Part shown: positions 7,736 to 17,987 of the stretch, one piece after another
Position numbering within the stretch: position 1 is the first letter of the stretch
How the letters are laid out: every line of letters begins with the position of its first letter
Assembly (NCBI RefSeq): GCF_001610835.1
Contig: NZ_CP011270.1
Span: 3,304,001-3,368,000, forward strand
Origin: Planctomyces sp. SH-PL14
GTDB taxonomy: Bacteria > Planctomycetota > Planctomycetia > Planctomycetales > Planctomycetaceae
Direction of reading: 5' to 3'
Length of the DNA: 64,000 nucleotides
Made by a program: the position numbers and the translations under genes
The notes under the pieces: model-generated
Seen by the model: the letters and a program-made list of their open reading frames with translations, nothing else
The model's database searches: none
What the model was told of the DNA's origin: nothing

Positions 7736-10065
7736 TTGGTCTCCGCGGGAAGGACTCGGATCGCGATCGGTTCCGAGACAACAATGTCCACGATATCCGT
7801 CGGCTGCGCTTTCGTGGTGGCGTTCTTGAGCGTCTGATCGGCGGCAGCCAGCGTGGCGGCAGCCGCTTTCTGCTTCGCCTGGAGGTCGACGACCGCGGCA
7901 TCCGCCGCCATCTTGGCCTCGGCCGTCTTGGCCGCCTCGGCGGCTTCGACTTTGGTCGCTTCCGCGGCGGCGGCCTTCGCCGCTTCGGTCGCCTTGAGGA
8001 GATCGGCGTCGACCGCCTTGAGGTCCGCCTCCGCCTTGCTCTTCACCAGCTCCGCGGCGGTGACCGCCTCCGGATGGTGGCGGTACTTGGCGACGGCGCT
8101 GCCGTAGAAGGCGATCTGGTAGTCGCCGGGAGGCGTCTTGAGCTTGGCGAGGTCGATCACCGCTTCAGAGGCGTCGGCCGTCAGCGGGACCGTGAACGGG
8201 GCGTTCGCCTCGAAGCCGCTGCCGAAGGTCTTGAGCGACATCGTCGCCCCCGAGAACTCGCTGCGACGGGTCTGGACGAGCGGAATCTTGAGCGTCGTCC
8301 CCGCCTTGGCTTCGATCGGATCGCGGGTCGTCGGAGCGATCGTCAGGGGGGCGAAGTCGTGTCCGCTGACCGAAACCGGAATGTCGACCGAGAGCCGCGG
8401 ATAGGGGATCTCACCCCAAGAGTCGGGAATCGGCCACGCGTAGGTCGCCAGTCGGCAGGGATGAGTCACGGCCGCGCCGTCGATCGTCGCCCGGCCGGTG
8501 AAGGTGGCGCTCGCCAGGGCCCGGGGGGCGGTCTGCTCGGCGCTCACCACGAGGATCCCGCGGTTCTGGCCGGCGGGAATCTTGAGTCCCTGCGCCCGGA
8601 CCCCCGCGGGAAGGTTCTCCATCACCAGGTCGATCTCTCCGCTGAACCCGTCCCGACGGATCGCGACGACTTCCAGGGCCATCGCGCCCCCGTTGCGGAG
8701 AGCGAGTGGTTTCGTCAGGGCGTTCCGGTCGCCGTTGCGGAGCTCCATGTGGAGCGGCCACGCCACGACGGCAAAGTCCGGCGCGGCTTTCCGGATCACC
8801 ATCCGGTAGACGTTCCGCGGATCGTTCCGGGTCCCGCCGAACAGGTCGGTGATCTGCAGCCGGTGAAGGCCGTCCTGCTGGATTGTCAGCTTGCCGAGGA
8901 TGTCGGCCGAGCCGGCATTGAAGGGAGGCCCGTCATAGGCGTAGCCGTTGCTCGAGACCTTGACGGGGCTCGGGATGTCGGTGAACTCGGCGACGTCGGT
9001 CAGCGTCTCCTTGCCGTCCGCAACCGCGACATGCTGGACCAGGACATTCGGATCGGTCTGGAGGCCGAACCGCTCCGATGCGACTTCGACCCACCACTCT
9101 TCGCCCTTCTTGGCTTCGAACTCGAACATGTCGACGTCCGCCGCCAGGGCGAAGCTGCCGGAGACATCGCACGGGAGCGTGATCTTCTGGACGTGGGCGG
9201 GATCGTTGTTCGGCTCCGCTTCGGCGAGCGGCGCCTGTTCGGGGAGGCCGGTCGGGGGCCACGAGAAGGCGTTGACCGGCTGGGTCGAGGGATGCCGGGC
9301 GATCGCCGCTCCGGCGGGGACGTCCTGGACGATGAGCCGGTAGAAGCAGTCGCGGCCCCCCTTGAAGGTCAGCTCGTGGACCTTGACGACATACTTGCCG
9401 TCTTCGGGGACGCTGAAGTCGAGGAGGCCGCCGCGGCGTTCCACCAGCAGGTCGTGGCCGGCGGAGTCGCCGATGATCACGACCGCGTCGAGCTTCGAGT
9501 CGATCCCGCGGGTCGCGCACTCGACGCCGATCCGCTGGCCCTTCTTCGCTTCGAACTGGTAGTGGTCGATCGCCCGGGCCGTCATGGCGGCGTTGCAGAC
9601 GGAGTTGACCTGGATCTCCTTCGCGGTCGCGAGGGTCGTGTTCGGCGTCGTGACCGCCGCTTCCGGGAGCGTCCCGACCGCGAAGACGCGGGACGAGGAC
9701 ATCCCGAGCCGGGTCATGACGCGGGCCTCGTAGAGTCCCGGCGGACAGTCAGCGGCGATCGAAACGACGTACTTGTTCGGCTCGATCTTTCCGGCGGCAT
9801 CCACCTTCATCGCGGCGGTGAGCCGCGGGTCGGAGAACGTCAGCGTGTCGGCATCATCAAGATGTTCCCCGGCGATGACGATCTCGACCGTCGTGCCGAC
9901 CTGTCCCCCCATCGGGACCGTGGTCAGGAGCCGCGGAGCGGGCAGGCAGACGGACTGCGCGGAGGCCAGCGAAGGAGCGAACAGCGTCGCAACCGCGAGG
10001 AGGAGAGTCGGTCGCAGGAAAGAAGCACTCTTCACGTTGCCGGCCTGTTCACTTGGTTTCGTCAT
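7732..10065 (-). CDS. Secreted multi-domain beta-sandwich protein with PPC-like repeats
   Basis: The 777-residue product starts at ATG 10065, preceded by GGGAGA at good spacing; a longer upstream start has no such site. A Sec signal peptide ends near SLASAQS. The body has repeated beta-sandwich blocks of the bacterial pre-peptidase C-terminal type (DHYQFEAKKGQRIGVEC near residue 170 and DVDMFEFEAKKGEEWWVEV near 315), then Ig-like blocks. A C-terminal alanine/lysine-rich coiled region (about 680-750) contains many Ala-Glu-Ala-Lys runs. It is translationally coupled to the DUF1501 gene. Such proteins often sit in planctomycete DUF1501/DUF1549 operons; a binding or scaffolding role outside the cytoplasm is inferred. 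Confidence 0.8.
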   Translation of the reverse strand: MTKPSEQAGNVKSASFLRPTLLLAVATLFAPSLASAQSVCLPAPRLLTTVPMGGQVGTTVEIVIAGEHLDDADTLTFSDPRLTAAMKVDAAGKIEPNKYVVSIAADCPPGLYEARVMTRLGMSSSRVFAVGTLPEAAVTTPNTTLATAKEIQVNSVCNAAMTARAIDHYQFEAKKGQRIGVECATRGIDSKLDAVVIIGDSAGHDLLVERRGGLLDFSVPEDGKYVVKVHELTFKGGRDCFYRLIVQDVPAGAAIARHPSTQPVNAFSWPPTGLPEQAPLAEAEPNNDPAHVQKITLPCDVSGSFALAADVDMFEFEAKKGEEWWVEVASERFGLQTDPNVLVQHVAVADGKETLTDVAEFTDIPSPVKVSSNGYAYDGPPFNAGSADILGKLTIQQDGLHRLQITDLFGGTRNDPRNVYRMVIRKAAPDFAVVAWPLHMELRNGDRNALTKPLALRNGGAMALEVVAIRRDGFSGEIDLVMENLPAGVRAQGLKIPAGQNRGILVVSAEQTAPRALASATFTGRATIDGAAVTHPCRLATYAWPIPDSWGEIPYPRLSVDIPVSVSGHDFAPLTIAPTTRDPIEAKAGTTLKIPLVQTRRSEFSGATMSLKTFGSGFEANAPFTVPLTADASEAVIDLAKLKTPPGDYQIAFYGSAVAKYRHHPEAVTAAELVKSKAEADLKAVDADLLKATEAAKAAAAEATKVEAAEAAKTAEAKMAADAAVVDLQAKQKAAAATLAAADQTLKNATTKAQPTDIVDIVVSEPIAIRVLPAETK

Positions 10066-10118
10066 CACACTCTCCCGCGACCGCTTCCTGCTACCCACGA
10101 CCAGCTGCCCACAACTCA

Positions 10119-12371
10119 CTAATGATTGAACAGAAACTCTTTGGTGTTGATCAGCGCCCAGACGAGGTCCTGGAAATTCTCGTTGGCTGCCTTGGCCGGA
10201 TCGACCGGTTTCCCGTCCTTGTCGACGCGGGGCTCTGCCAGGTAGTCGAGCGCGGTCTTGAGTTCGTCGGACCGGGGAGCGCGGGAGAAGGCGGCCAGGT
10301 ACAGCTCCTGGACCTTCTCTTCATTCGGCCGCATCTCCTTGGCGAGCTTCTGCGCGCGGCCGGTCGGGCTGGCCAGCTTGCCCTTGATGTCGGCCGCGTT
10401 GAGGAGGTGCAGGCTCTGAGCGAGGCTCGAGGACTGGACCCGTTCGCACTCGCAGACGCTCTCCCCTTCCGGCCGGCCGAAGACCCGCAGGAACGGTGAG
10501 GACCGGTTGTAGCTGTTGTCCGGCAGGGCAACCGCGCGCGTTCCGGCAGGGAGGTTCGCGAAGTCAGTCTGCGTTCCGGCAACCCGGTCGATCGCGTCGA
10601 GGAGGACTTCGGCCTGGAGCCGCTTCGGGTAGTGCCGCGAGTAGTTCTGACGGTCGGCCAGATTGTGGTCGTTCGGGATCGCACTGAGCTGGTAGGCGCT
10701 CGACTGCGTGATGACCTTGACCAGGGCCTTGAGGTCGAAGCCGCTGGCGACGAAGTGCTTTTCGAGGGCAGCGAGGAGCTCCGGATTCGTCGGCGGGTTC
10801 GTGTCCCGGATGTCGTCTTCGGGCTCGATCAGGCCGCGGGTGAAGAAGTGCTTCCAGTAGCGGTTGACGAGCGCCTTGGCGAAGAACGGGTTCTCCGGCC
10901 GGCTCATCCAGTCGGCCAGCTTCAGCCGCGGGTCCTGGTCGGGCAGAATGTCCGGAATCGCGTCGCCGAGCGCGGCGGGTTTGACCGCCTTTCCGGTCTT
11001 CATGTTCGTCGCGGCCGCCACTCCCCGCTTGTGGAAGATCAGGTCCTGCTCGCGGACGCCGGAGGGCTTGCGACCGACCTGGCTGAAGAACGCGGCGAGC
11101 GCGTAGTAGTCGTCCTGGCTCCAGCGCTCAAAGGGATGATGGTGGCACTGGGCACACTGCATCCGGACGCCGAGGAACAGCTGGGCGACGTCCTCGATCT
11201 GCTGCTTCGGTTCCTTGACCCGCTTGTACCAGGCGACCGGCGGGTTGGCGATGATCGTTCCGGTCGCCGCCAGAAGTTCGCGGACGAACTGGTCGTAGGG
11301 CTTGTTCGCCAGCAGGCTGTCGCGGACCCAGGCGTGGAAGGCGAAGTTGCTCGTGATGTCGCTGGCGTCGTCGCGGCGGTTCTTGAGGAGGGCGGTCCAC
11401 TTGGTGGCGAAGAAGTCGGCGTAGTCGGGGGTCTTGAGCAGCTCGTCGATGACGCGGTCGCGTTTCGCCGGATCGGAGCTTTCGAGGAACAGCTTCGCTT
11501 CTTCGTCAGTCGGGAGGCGGCCGGCGATGTCGAGAGTCACGCGGCGGAGGAACGTCGCGTCGTCGCAGAGGGCCGAGGGGGGAACGCCGATCCCTTTGAG
11601 GTTGGCGAAGACGAGTTCGTCGATGAAGTTTTTCGATGGCGGGAGCGAGTCGACCGGGGCTCCCAGCGGGATCGAGCCGCGGAAGACGGCGACGTTCCCC
11701 TGATAGCGGACCATGACCGCCACGTTGCCGGAGATGTCGTGCGTTTTGACGAGACCGTTGCCGGAGACTTCGGCGAGGGCTTCGTCGTTCGGCTCGAAGA
11801 GGGCCTGACCGGTCACGTCACGAGTCGTGCCGTCCGCGTAGCGGGCCACCGCCTTCAGGCTCTGCTCGCTCCGGCGGGGGATCGTGCCGCTGGGGGGCTG
11901 GACTTCGATAGAGACGAGCTTGGTGGCGGTCTCGCGGTCGTCCTTAGCTCCCTGGGAGATCCAGTCGTGGAGGATGCGGTAGCCTTCCGAGTCGCGGGGG
12001 AGCCGGACGCCACCGCCGTGGGGGACGCGTCCGGAGGCTTTCTGGAGGATCAGGCTTTCGTCGGGGGAGGGGGCGGCGATGCGGCGGCCGCGGCTCTCTT
12101 TGACGAGGTGCTCGTAGTCTTCGGCCGGTTCGAAGCCGAGGAGGGAGAGTTGGAAGCCGCGTTGGCCGCCCCCCGCCTTGGCGTGGCAGAAGCCGATGCT
12201 GCAGCCGGCTTTGGTCAGGACGGGCATGACGTCGTTGACGAAGCTGACCGGGGGTTCATCCGCCTGGAGCGGGCTGGCGAAGCCGAGGCAGAGCAGGGCG
12301 AGAGTGAGCGTCACTGTTCGCGGAGCGCGAACCCGGACGTGGCGCAGCAGAGGAAGATCGCGCTGGGGCAT
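10119..12371 (-). CDS. Planctomycete cytochrome-like DUF1549/DUF1553 protein
   Basis: The 750-residue product has a Sec leader ending near SPLQADEP. An N-terminal cytochrome-like segment carries CSIGFCH, a CX4CH spacing rather than CXXCH, near residue 57. A bacterial Ig-like (BIG2) segment follows at about 145-235. DUF1549 starts at about 245 and includes a normal CXXCH as CAQCHHHP; DUF1553 lies towards the C-terminus (ADWMSRPENPFFAKALVNRYW ... SVCECERV ... LHLLNAADI). Family members are expanded in planctomycetes and are thought to be periplasmic multi-domain haem proteins of unknown substrate. It is the first gene of the operon with the PPC-like and DUF1501 genes. Compare the truncated paralogue at 63237. 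Confidence 0.93.
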   Translation of the reverse strand: MPQRDLPLLRHVRVRAPRTVTLTLALLCLGFASPLQADEPPVSFVNDVMPVLTKAGCSIGFCHAKAGGGQRGFQLSLLGFEPAEDYEHLVKESRGRRIAAPSPDESLILQKASGRVPHGGGVRLPRDSEGYRILHDWISQGAKDDRETATKLVSIEVQPPSGTIPRRSEQSLKAVARYADGTTRDVTGQALFEPNDEALAEVSGNGLVKTHDISGNVAVMVRYQGNVAVFRGSIPLGAPVDSLPPSKNFIDELVFANLKGIGVPPSALCDDATFLRRVTLDIAGRLPTDEEAKLFLESSDPAKRDRVIDELLKTPDYADFFATKWTALLKNRRDDASDITSNFAFHAWVRDSLLANKPYDQFVRELLAATGTIIANPPVAWYKRVKEPKQQIEDVAQLFLGVRMQCAQCHHHPFERWSQDDYYALAAFFSQVGRKPSGVREQDLIFHKRGVAAATNMKTGKAVKPAALGDAIPDILPDQDPRLKLADWMSRPENPFFAKALVNRYWKHFFTRGLIEPEDDIRDTNPPTNPELLAALEKHFVASGFDLKALVKVITQSSAYQLSAIPNDHNLADRQNYSRHYPKRLQAEVLLDAIDRVAGTQTDFANLPAGTRAVALPDNSYNRSSPFLRVFGRPEGESVCECERVQSSSLAQSLHLLNAADIKGKLASPTGRAQKLAKEMRPNEEKVQELYLAAFSRAPRSDELKTALDYLAEPRVDKDGKPVDPAKAANENFQDLVWALINTKEFLFNH

Positions 12372-12568
12372 GGCGACTCAGCAGGCAAACAGCCCGGGCG
12401 GGCCGGAGTGGCGGGGCAGGGGCGGTGGGCGGAAATCAGGCAGGTCGGCGAGGGGGAGGGAGCGCTCAAGAACCTCCTCGGCCGGAATATCAAGAAACTT
12501 TAATGCGATGGGGTGACGATCGTCAATCAATTCGGGACGCGGGTGTTTGTGAGGGTGGTTGTCCTGGT

Positions 12569-12890
12569 CGGGTCCAGGGGGACCGTGGTGGGGGATGCAG
12601 GGGGGCCTGTGTTGTTTTCTTGGCCTCTTGCCCGCCGGAGGCTTGTCTCGTCGGACAACGTCGGAAGGAGTGCGTATCCAAGCGCGGACACGGTGTCGTA
12701 TGCCCCCTCACCAACCCGCGGGGACTCCAAGGCGAGCGGGGACCGCGAAACGCCGGCTCCATAAAGCGGACGTCCGTTACTTACCACGGTTCCTCAAAGA
12801 AGCGCCTCCGGCGGCAAGGGGTTGCCCCCTTGACCCCGGCTGCCGTGGCACATTGGGTCTGAGCAATGGAAGCCGCGCCGGCCGGAACGA
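12569..12890 (+). repeat. Intergenic palindromic repeat, copy C (forward), with enlarged hairpin-2 loop
   Basis: This copy lies between the divergent DUF1549 and DUF1501 operons. Its second hairpin has a longer loop (GGCCTGTGTTGTTTTCTTGG) than other copies. Nearly the same loop occurs in the third hairpin of copy H. The start codon position of the internal mini-frame reads GTA here, and the tail reads GCGCCGGCC. Confidence 0.92.
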
Positions 12891-12989
12891 CTCCCTTCAG
12901 CTCAGGAGGCCTGCAGTTGACGGCCCCCGAACGCCGATGGCACACTATGACCCATTAATGCAGCCCGATGCGTCCCGTCGGAAGCGGCC

Positions 12990-14378
12990 ATGCTCTCCCT
13001 CTTCAATCCCAACGCCCCGGTCGGCCGTCGGGCTATGCTCCGCGCCGGGACGCTGGGGCTCGGAGGGTTTTCGCTCTCGCACCTCCTGGGCCTGAAGTCC
13101 CAAGCCGCCACCGCTGACCTCGTCCGCAACAAAACGGTCGTCTTCCTCTTTATGCAGGGAGGACCGAGCCAGATCGAAACTTTCGATCCCAAGATGTCCG
13201 CTCCCGCGGGGATCCAGAGCGCGACCGGCGAAATCCAGACAACCGTTCCGGGAATGACCTTCGGCGGGACCTTCCCGCTCCTGGCCAAACAGGCCCACCG
13301 CCTCTCCATCGTCCGCTCGTTCGTCACCGGCGACGGCAACCATGACATCAAGCCCGTCCTGACGAACGGCCTGTATAAAGCGTCGCTCGGCTCGATTTAC
13401 TCCCGCGTCGCCGGGCCCATGCACCCCGTCAACGGGATCCCGCGGAGCGCGATGCTCTACCCGGCCGCGGTCGACACCTCCGCCAAGAAGGAGACGACGA
13501 GCTTCGGCAACCACGCCGACCCCGGCGTCCTGGGGAGCGCCTTCACGCCGTTCCTCCCCGGCACCGGGCCGCTGAACGACAACATGCGGCTCAACCTCCC
13601 GGAAGACCGCTTCACCGACCGCCAGTGGCTCCTGCGGCAGCTCGACCGGATCAACCGGGAAGTCGACAGCGGCGCCCTCCTGACCGGGATGGACAAGTTC
13701 CAGGTCCAGGCCGCCTCGACGATCCTCAGCAACGTGGCGGACGCCTTCAACCTCTCGAAGGAAGACCCCCGTCAGATCGCCCGCTACGACACCGCCCCGC
13801 TCATGACGCCGGACCAGATCAGCCGGCAGTGGAACAACCACCCGCACTACGTCTCGCACGTCAAGACCCTCGGAAAGCTGATGCTCCTGGCGCGGCGGCT
13901 GTGCGAGTCCGGAGTCGGGTTCATCACCGTCACGACCGACTTCGTATGGGACAACCACGCCGACTCGAACAACGCCGGTGTCGAAGAGGGGATGCGGTAC
14001 TGCGGCCACCCGTTCGACCACGCGGTCAGCACGTTTATTGAAGACCTCCACCAGCGCGGCCTCAGCGACAAAGTCCTCCTCGTCTGCTGCGGCGAGATGG
14101 GACGGTCGCCGCGACTCAACAAGCGCGGCGGCCGCGACCATTGGGGGAACCTCGCCCCGCTCCTCGTCAGCGGCGGCGGGCTGGCGATGGGAAAAGTCAT
14201 CGGCCAGTCGACCCGCGACGCCGCTGAGCCGCTGTCCGAGAAAGTCACGATCTCCAACCTCCTCGCGACGCTCGGCGAGGTGATGTTCGAGGTCCCGCAG
14301 ATGCGGCTCCGCCCCGATCTGCCGGCCGACCTGGTGAAGCTGTTTGCCGAGAGCCGTCCGATTCCCGGACTGACCTGA
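12990..14378 (+). CDS. DUF1501 family protein
   Basis: The 462-residue product has a Tat-like leader (GRRAMLRAGTLGLGG, about residues 12-26). Typical DUF1501 motifs are VVFLFMQGGPSQIETFDPK, TTDFVWDNHADSNN, LVCCGEMGRSPRLN and GGRDHWGNLAPLLVSGGG, ending with a TISNLLATLGE block. It shares the family fold and unknown chemistry with the genes at 6284 and 14443. It is the first of two tandem plus-strand DUF1501 genes, 64 bases apart, with no DUF1549 partner between them. Repeat copy C lies just upstream, so any promoter is either inside the repeat or in the 100 bases after it. Confidence 0.92.
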   Translation: MLSLFNPNAPVGRRAMLRAGTLGLGGFSLSHLLGLKSQAATADLVRNKTVVFLFMQGGPSQIETFDPKMSAPAGIQSATGEIQTTVPGMTFGGTFPLLAKQAHRLSIVRSFVTGDGNHDIKPVLTNGLYKASLGSIYSRVAGPMHPVNGIPRSAMLYPAAVDTSAKKETTSFGNHADPGVLGSAFTPFLPGTGPLNDNMRLNLPEDRFTDRQWLLRQLDRINREVDSGALLTGMDKFQVQAASTILSNVADAFNLSKEDPRQIARYDTAPLMTPDQISRQWNNHPHYVSHVKTLGKLMLLARRLCESGVGFITVTTDFVWDNHADSNNAGVEEGMRYCGHPFDHAVSTFIEDLHQRGLSDKVLLVCCGEMGRSPRLNKRGGRDHWGNLAPLLVSGGGLAMGKVIGQSTRDAAEPLSEKVTISNLLATLGEVMFEVPQMRLRPDLPADLVKLFAESRPIPGLT

Positions 14379-14442
14379 GACCGATCCAAGGGCCCGCTCC
14401 GCCTCCCGCGCGGCCTGCTCCTGAAATAGAAACTTTCGAACC

Positions 14443-15882
14443 ATGAACGGTGCCGATCGCCACGCGGCCCTCGCAACGAGCCGCCGCGGATTTCTCGTCG
14501 CTTCGACGGCCGGGATCGCCGGGATGACGTTCGGTCGTCCGACGCTCGCGTCCCCCGCGGCGCCGGTCGCCGCCACGGCCAGCGGCAAGCCGGCCAAGTC
14601 GACGATCCTGTTCTTCCTGTGCGGCGGGGCCTCCCACCTCGATATGTGGGACATGAAGCCCGACGCTCCGCTGGAGTACCGGGGTCCGTTCGACCCGATC
14701 CCGACATCGGCGCCGGGGATGTACCTCAGCGAGCACCTGCCGCTCCTGGCGAAGCAGGCCCATCACCTGGCGCTCCTGAACTCGGTCGGAGCGACCGTCA
14801 ACACGAACGACCACCACGCCGGGTACTACCACAACCTGACGGGCCACGTCCCCGATCCGACGTTCATCTCGCTCGGCAACAACCGGACGCCGATGCCGGA
14901 CGACTGGCCGTTCATGGGCTCGGTCGTCGCGTCGCGCCGCCCGGCGCACGCCCAGCTTCCGAACCTGATCACGCTGCCGCACAAGCCGAGCAAGGCTCCC
15001 TATACCCGTCCGGGGCAGTTCGCCGCGCGGCTGGGGATCGAGCACGATCCGCTGTACCTCGAAGGGAGCCTCAAGGAGCCGCTCAAGTTCCAGTCACCGG
15101 CGCTGATGCTCGACGGCAACACCTCGGCGGCGCGGCTGACCGATCGACGGGCTCTTCTGCGGAACGTCGACGAGGCCCGTCGTGACGGCGAGCGGTATGC
15201 GACCGCCGGCATCTGGAACCGTCAGCAGGAGCGGGCGTTCACGCTCCTCATGTCCTCCAGCACGGCGGATGCCTTTGACGTTTCCCGCGAGACGCCGAAG
15301 CTCCGCGCGCGGTACGGCGAGACGGTCAACGGGATGAGCCTGCTTCTGGCCCGGCGGCTGGTGGAGGCGGAGGTGCCGTTCATCACCGTCTTCTGGAAGG
15401 AGAACGAAGAGAAGCTGGCCAAGAAGTGTGCCAGTGCCGGCGGGTGGGACACGCACGGCAACAACTTCAACTGCCTCAAGGAGGATCTGCTGCCGGAGTT
15501 CGACCGCGCCTTCTCCGCGCTGATCGAGGATCTGGCCGACCGGAGGCTTCTCGACTCGACGCTCGTGATGGTGACGAGCGAGATGGGCCGGACGCCCAAG
15601 ATTGGGGACCGCCGCTCGGGCGGCGTGAACGGCGCGGGGCGGGACCACTGGACGCATTGCCTGACCGATGTCATGGCGGGTGGGGGAGTCCGGGGCGGGC
15701 AGGTTTATGGTTCGAGCGACCGCTTTGGCGAGTATCCGGCGAGCAAGCCGATCACGCCGGCGGATGTGACAAAGACGGTTTATCACGCGATGGGTGTTCA
15801 CGATCTGGAGGCGGTTGATCCGCAGGGTCGTCCGTACAGCCTCCTCGCCGAAGGGTCTCCGGTGACGGAGCTCTTCGGATAA
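14443..15882 (+). CDS. DUF1501 family protein
   Basis: The 479-residue product has a twin-arginine leader (SRRGFLVAST, about residues 9-18) and an alanine-rich cleavage region. Family motifs are ILFFLCGGASHLDMWDMKP, GGWDTHGNNFNCL, VMVTSEMGRTPKIG and GRDHWTHCLTDVMAGGG. It is closer in layout to the classic DUF1501 type than its upstream neighbour, which has a longer N-terminal variable part. It is likely co-transcribed with that gene. The pair may act together on the same unknown exported substrate; this is inference from adjacency. Confidence 0.92.
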   Translation: MNGADRHAALATSRRGFLVASTAGIAGMTFGRPTLASPAAPVAATASGKPAKSTILFFLCGGASHLDMWDMKPDAPLEYRGPFDPIPTSAPGMYLSEHLPLLAKQAHHLALLNSVGATVNTNDHHAGYYHNLTGHVPDPTFISLGNNRTPMPDDWPFMGSVVASRRPAHAQLPNLITLPHKPSKAPYTRPGQFAARLGIEHDPLYLEGSLKEPLKFQSPALMLDGNTSAARLTDRRALLRNVDEARRDGERYATAGIWNRQQERAFTLLMSSSTADAFDVSRETPKLRARYGETVNGMSLLLARRLVEAEVPFITVFWKENEEKLAKKCASAGGWDTHGNNFNCLKEDLLPEFDRAFSALIEDLADRRLLDSTLVMVTSEMGRTPKIGDRRSGGVNGAGRDHWTHCLTDVMAGGGVRGGQVYGSSDRFGEYPASKPITPADVTKTVYHAMGVHDLEAVDPQGRPYSLLAEGSPVTELFG

Positions 15883-15944
15883 GGGTCGAGTCGGTGCGCG
15901 GGGGCTTGCTTCCGCGCACCGGCTCGGTCTCTTCTTGTTCAAAC

Positions 15945-16262
15945 CGCGTCCTTGCCGACGCAGTTCCCATTGCTCAAACCCAACGTGCGACGGCAGCTGG
16001 GGTCAAGGGGGTCTCACCCCCTTGCCGCCGGAGGCACTTCCATGAGGAACCGTGGTAAGGAACGGACGTCCGCTTTGTGGGACCGGCGTCGAGGACTCAA
16101 CGCTCGCTTTGAAATCCTCGTGGGTTGGTGAGGGGGCATACGACACGGTGTCCGCGCTTGGACATCGACAGCTTTCGATGGTTCTCGACGAGACGGCCTC
16201 CGGCGGGCAAGGGGCGTTGCCCCCTTGCATCCCCCACCAGGGGTACCCCCTGGACCCCGGTC
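15945..16262 (-). repeat. Intergenic palindromic repeat, copy D (reverse)
   Basis: On the minus strand the first hairpin is CCAGGGGGTACCCCTGG, perfectly paired. This is the only copy in which the internal mini-frame starts with ATG, but it lacks the AAGGAG motif present in most copies. It lies between the second DUF1501 gene and the PQQ-like propeller gene, both on the plus strand. Confidence 0.92.
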
Positions 16263-16424
16263 GGCTGTCCTCTCGGCTGAATCCCGCGTGAAGCCACGGG
16301 GGCCAGTCCCCTTTTTCGCTACTTTTCCGGTCCGTCCACCCTCCGACCGGGTTTCACCAGAGGGAAACCCCGCGCCGAACGCCCCATATCGGCCCGTCCC
16401 ATGGACTCGACGAAGGAAAACACG

Positions 16425-17828
16425 ATGCGATCGATCCGGATCCTGGGCAGCCTCGCCCTCACCAGCACCCTGGCCTGCAACTTCGCCTGCAACTTTGCCT
16501 CGGCCAGCGACTGGCCCCGGTTCCGCGGACCCAACGGCAGCGGAGTCAGCCTCGACGCCGCCCCCGCTCCCGAAAAATGGAGCCCGGACGACGGCGTGAA
16601 ATGGAAGGTCGCTCTCCCCGGCGCTGGAGTCTCCTGCCCCATCGTCGTCGGCGACCGGATCTTCGTCACCTGCTACACCGGCTACGGCGTCGACCGCGGC
16701 AACCCCGGCGATCAGAAAGACCTCAAACGACACCTCGTCTGCATCGACCGCAAGACCGGCCAGATCGCCTGGACGAAAACCGTCGACGCCGTCCTCCCCG
16801 AAGACCCCTTCGCCGGCGCCGGCGTCCCCGAACACGGCTACGCCTCCCACACCGCCGCCTCAGACGGCCAGCGGGTCTACGCCTTCTTCGGCAAGAGCGG
16901 CGTCTACGCCTACGACCTCGAAGGGAAGGAACTCTGGCACGCCAACGTCGGCAAGGGCTCTGACCCCCGCCGCTGGGGCTCCTCCTCCAGTCCGATCATC
17001 TACCAGGAGACCGTCATCGTCCCGGCCGGCCCCGAGAGCGGAGCCATCGTCGGGCTCGACACCGCAACCGGCCAGGAGAAGTGGCGGGCGGAATCCGAAT
17101 CGCTCGGCAACGTCTGGGGAACCCCCGTCGCCGTACCGGTCAGCGCCGACCGGACCGACATCGTCATCGGCGCTCCCTACGAGATCTGGGCAATCAACCC
17201 GTCCAACGGGAAGCTCAAGTGGTACTGCGAGGCGATGCCCTCCGACCAGTTCAACTCGAGCGTCGTGGCGGGCGATGGGGTCGTGTACGCCATCGAAGGT
17301 CGCGGCGGCGGATCGATCGCCGTCAAAGCGGGGGGCTCCGGCGACGTAACGAAGGACCACGTCGTCTGGTCGGGAGGCGACTCCAGCCGCTTCGGGACGC
17401 CGGTCGTCTATGAGGGACGGATCTACTTCTTCAACGGCGGCGTAGCGAACTGCATCGACGCCGCGACGGGCGACAAGATCTTTCAGTCGCGCCTCCGAGG
17501 GGGACGGCCTGGCGGCAACGCCGGCGAAGCGGGCCGCGGACCGGGCGGTCCCGGCGGGGGCCAGGGTGGTCCTGGCGGCGGCCCGGGCGGCCGGCGCGGG
17601 TTCGGCGGCGGAAGCGACTATTCGTCGCCGGTCCTGACGGACGGCAAGGTGTACTACACGACCCGCGGCGGCGAGACCTACGTCCTCAAGGCGGGCCGGG
17701 AGTTCGAACAGCTCGCGGTGAACCGCGTCACCGACGATACCGAGGTCTTCAGCGCCACTCCGGCGATCAGCAACGGAGAACTGTTCCTCCGCTCGGACAA
17801 ACACCTCTACTGCGTGGGAGCCAAGTAG
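16425..17828 (+). CDS. Secreted PQQ-like beta-propeller protein
   Basis: The 467-residue product starts at ATG 16425, with AAGGA seven bases upstream; an ATG at 16401 lacks such a site. The leader contains a twice-repeated ACNFACNFA segment near residues 14-22, whose cysteines could form a lipobox-like site. The mature part has repeated PQQ-propeller blades (LVCIDRKTGQIAWTKT, YAYDLEGKELWHANVG, IVGLDTATGQEKWRAE, WAINPSNGKLKWYCEA). Between two blades sits a roughly 40-residue glycine/proline-rich insert (about 362-402). Such proteins are abundant in planctomycetes; cofactor binding cannot be confirmed because enzymatic PQQ dehydrogenase residues are not evident. Confidence 0.88.
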   Translation: MRSIRILGSLALTSTLACNFACNFASASDWPRFRGPNGSGVSLDAAPAPEKWSPDDGVKWKVALPGAGVSCPIVVGDRIFVTCYTGYGVDRGNPGDQKDLKRHLVCIDRKTGQIAWTKTVDAVLPEDPFAGAGVPEHGYASHTAASDGQRVYAFFGKSGVYAYDLEGKELWHANVGKGSDPRRWGSSSSPIIYQETVIVPAGPESGAIVGLDTATGQEKWRAESESLGNVWGTPVAVPVSADRTDIVIGAPYEIWAINPSNGKLKWYCEAMPSDQFNSSVVAGDGVVYAIEGRGGGSIAVKAGGSGDVTKDHVVWSGGDSSRFGTPVVYEGRIYFFNGGVANCIDAATGDKIFQSRLRGGRPGGNAGEAGRGPGGPGGGQGGPGGGPGGRRGFGGGSDYSSPVLTDGKVYYTTRGGETYVLKAGREFEQLAVNRVTDDTEVFSATPAISNGELFLRSDKHLYCVGAK

Positions 17829-17987
17829 CGGGATTCTGTCGCCGCTCAGATTTTTGCGCGAACATTTTCCGCGCGGCGCGCATCTCATTCGTACGGGCGA
17901 TGAGATCGTCCCCCGGCCGGCGGTGTTCGCCGGCCTGTCCGCTCTGCTGGACCTCCCGTTCATGATCATCATGAACGTTCGAACCCG

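Noticed and set aside
7678-10122. Long plus-strand open frame (814 codons) opposite the PPC-like gene
   Set aside because: It is antisense to a convincing gene, has arginine/glycine-rich chance composition and no domain. GC-rich codon bias on the real strand opens such frames.
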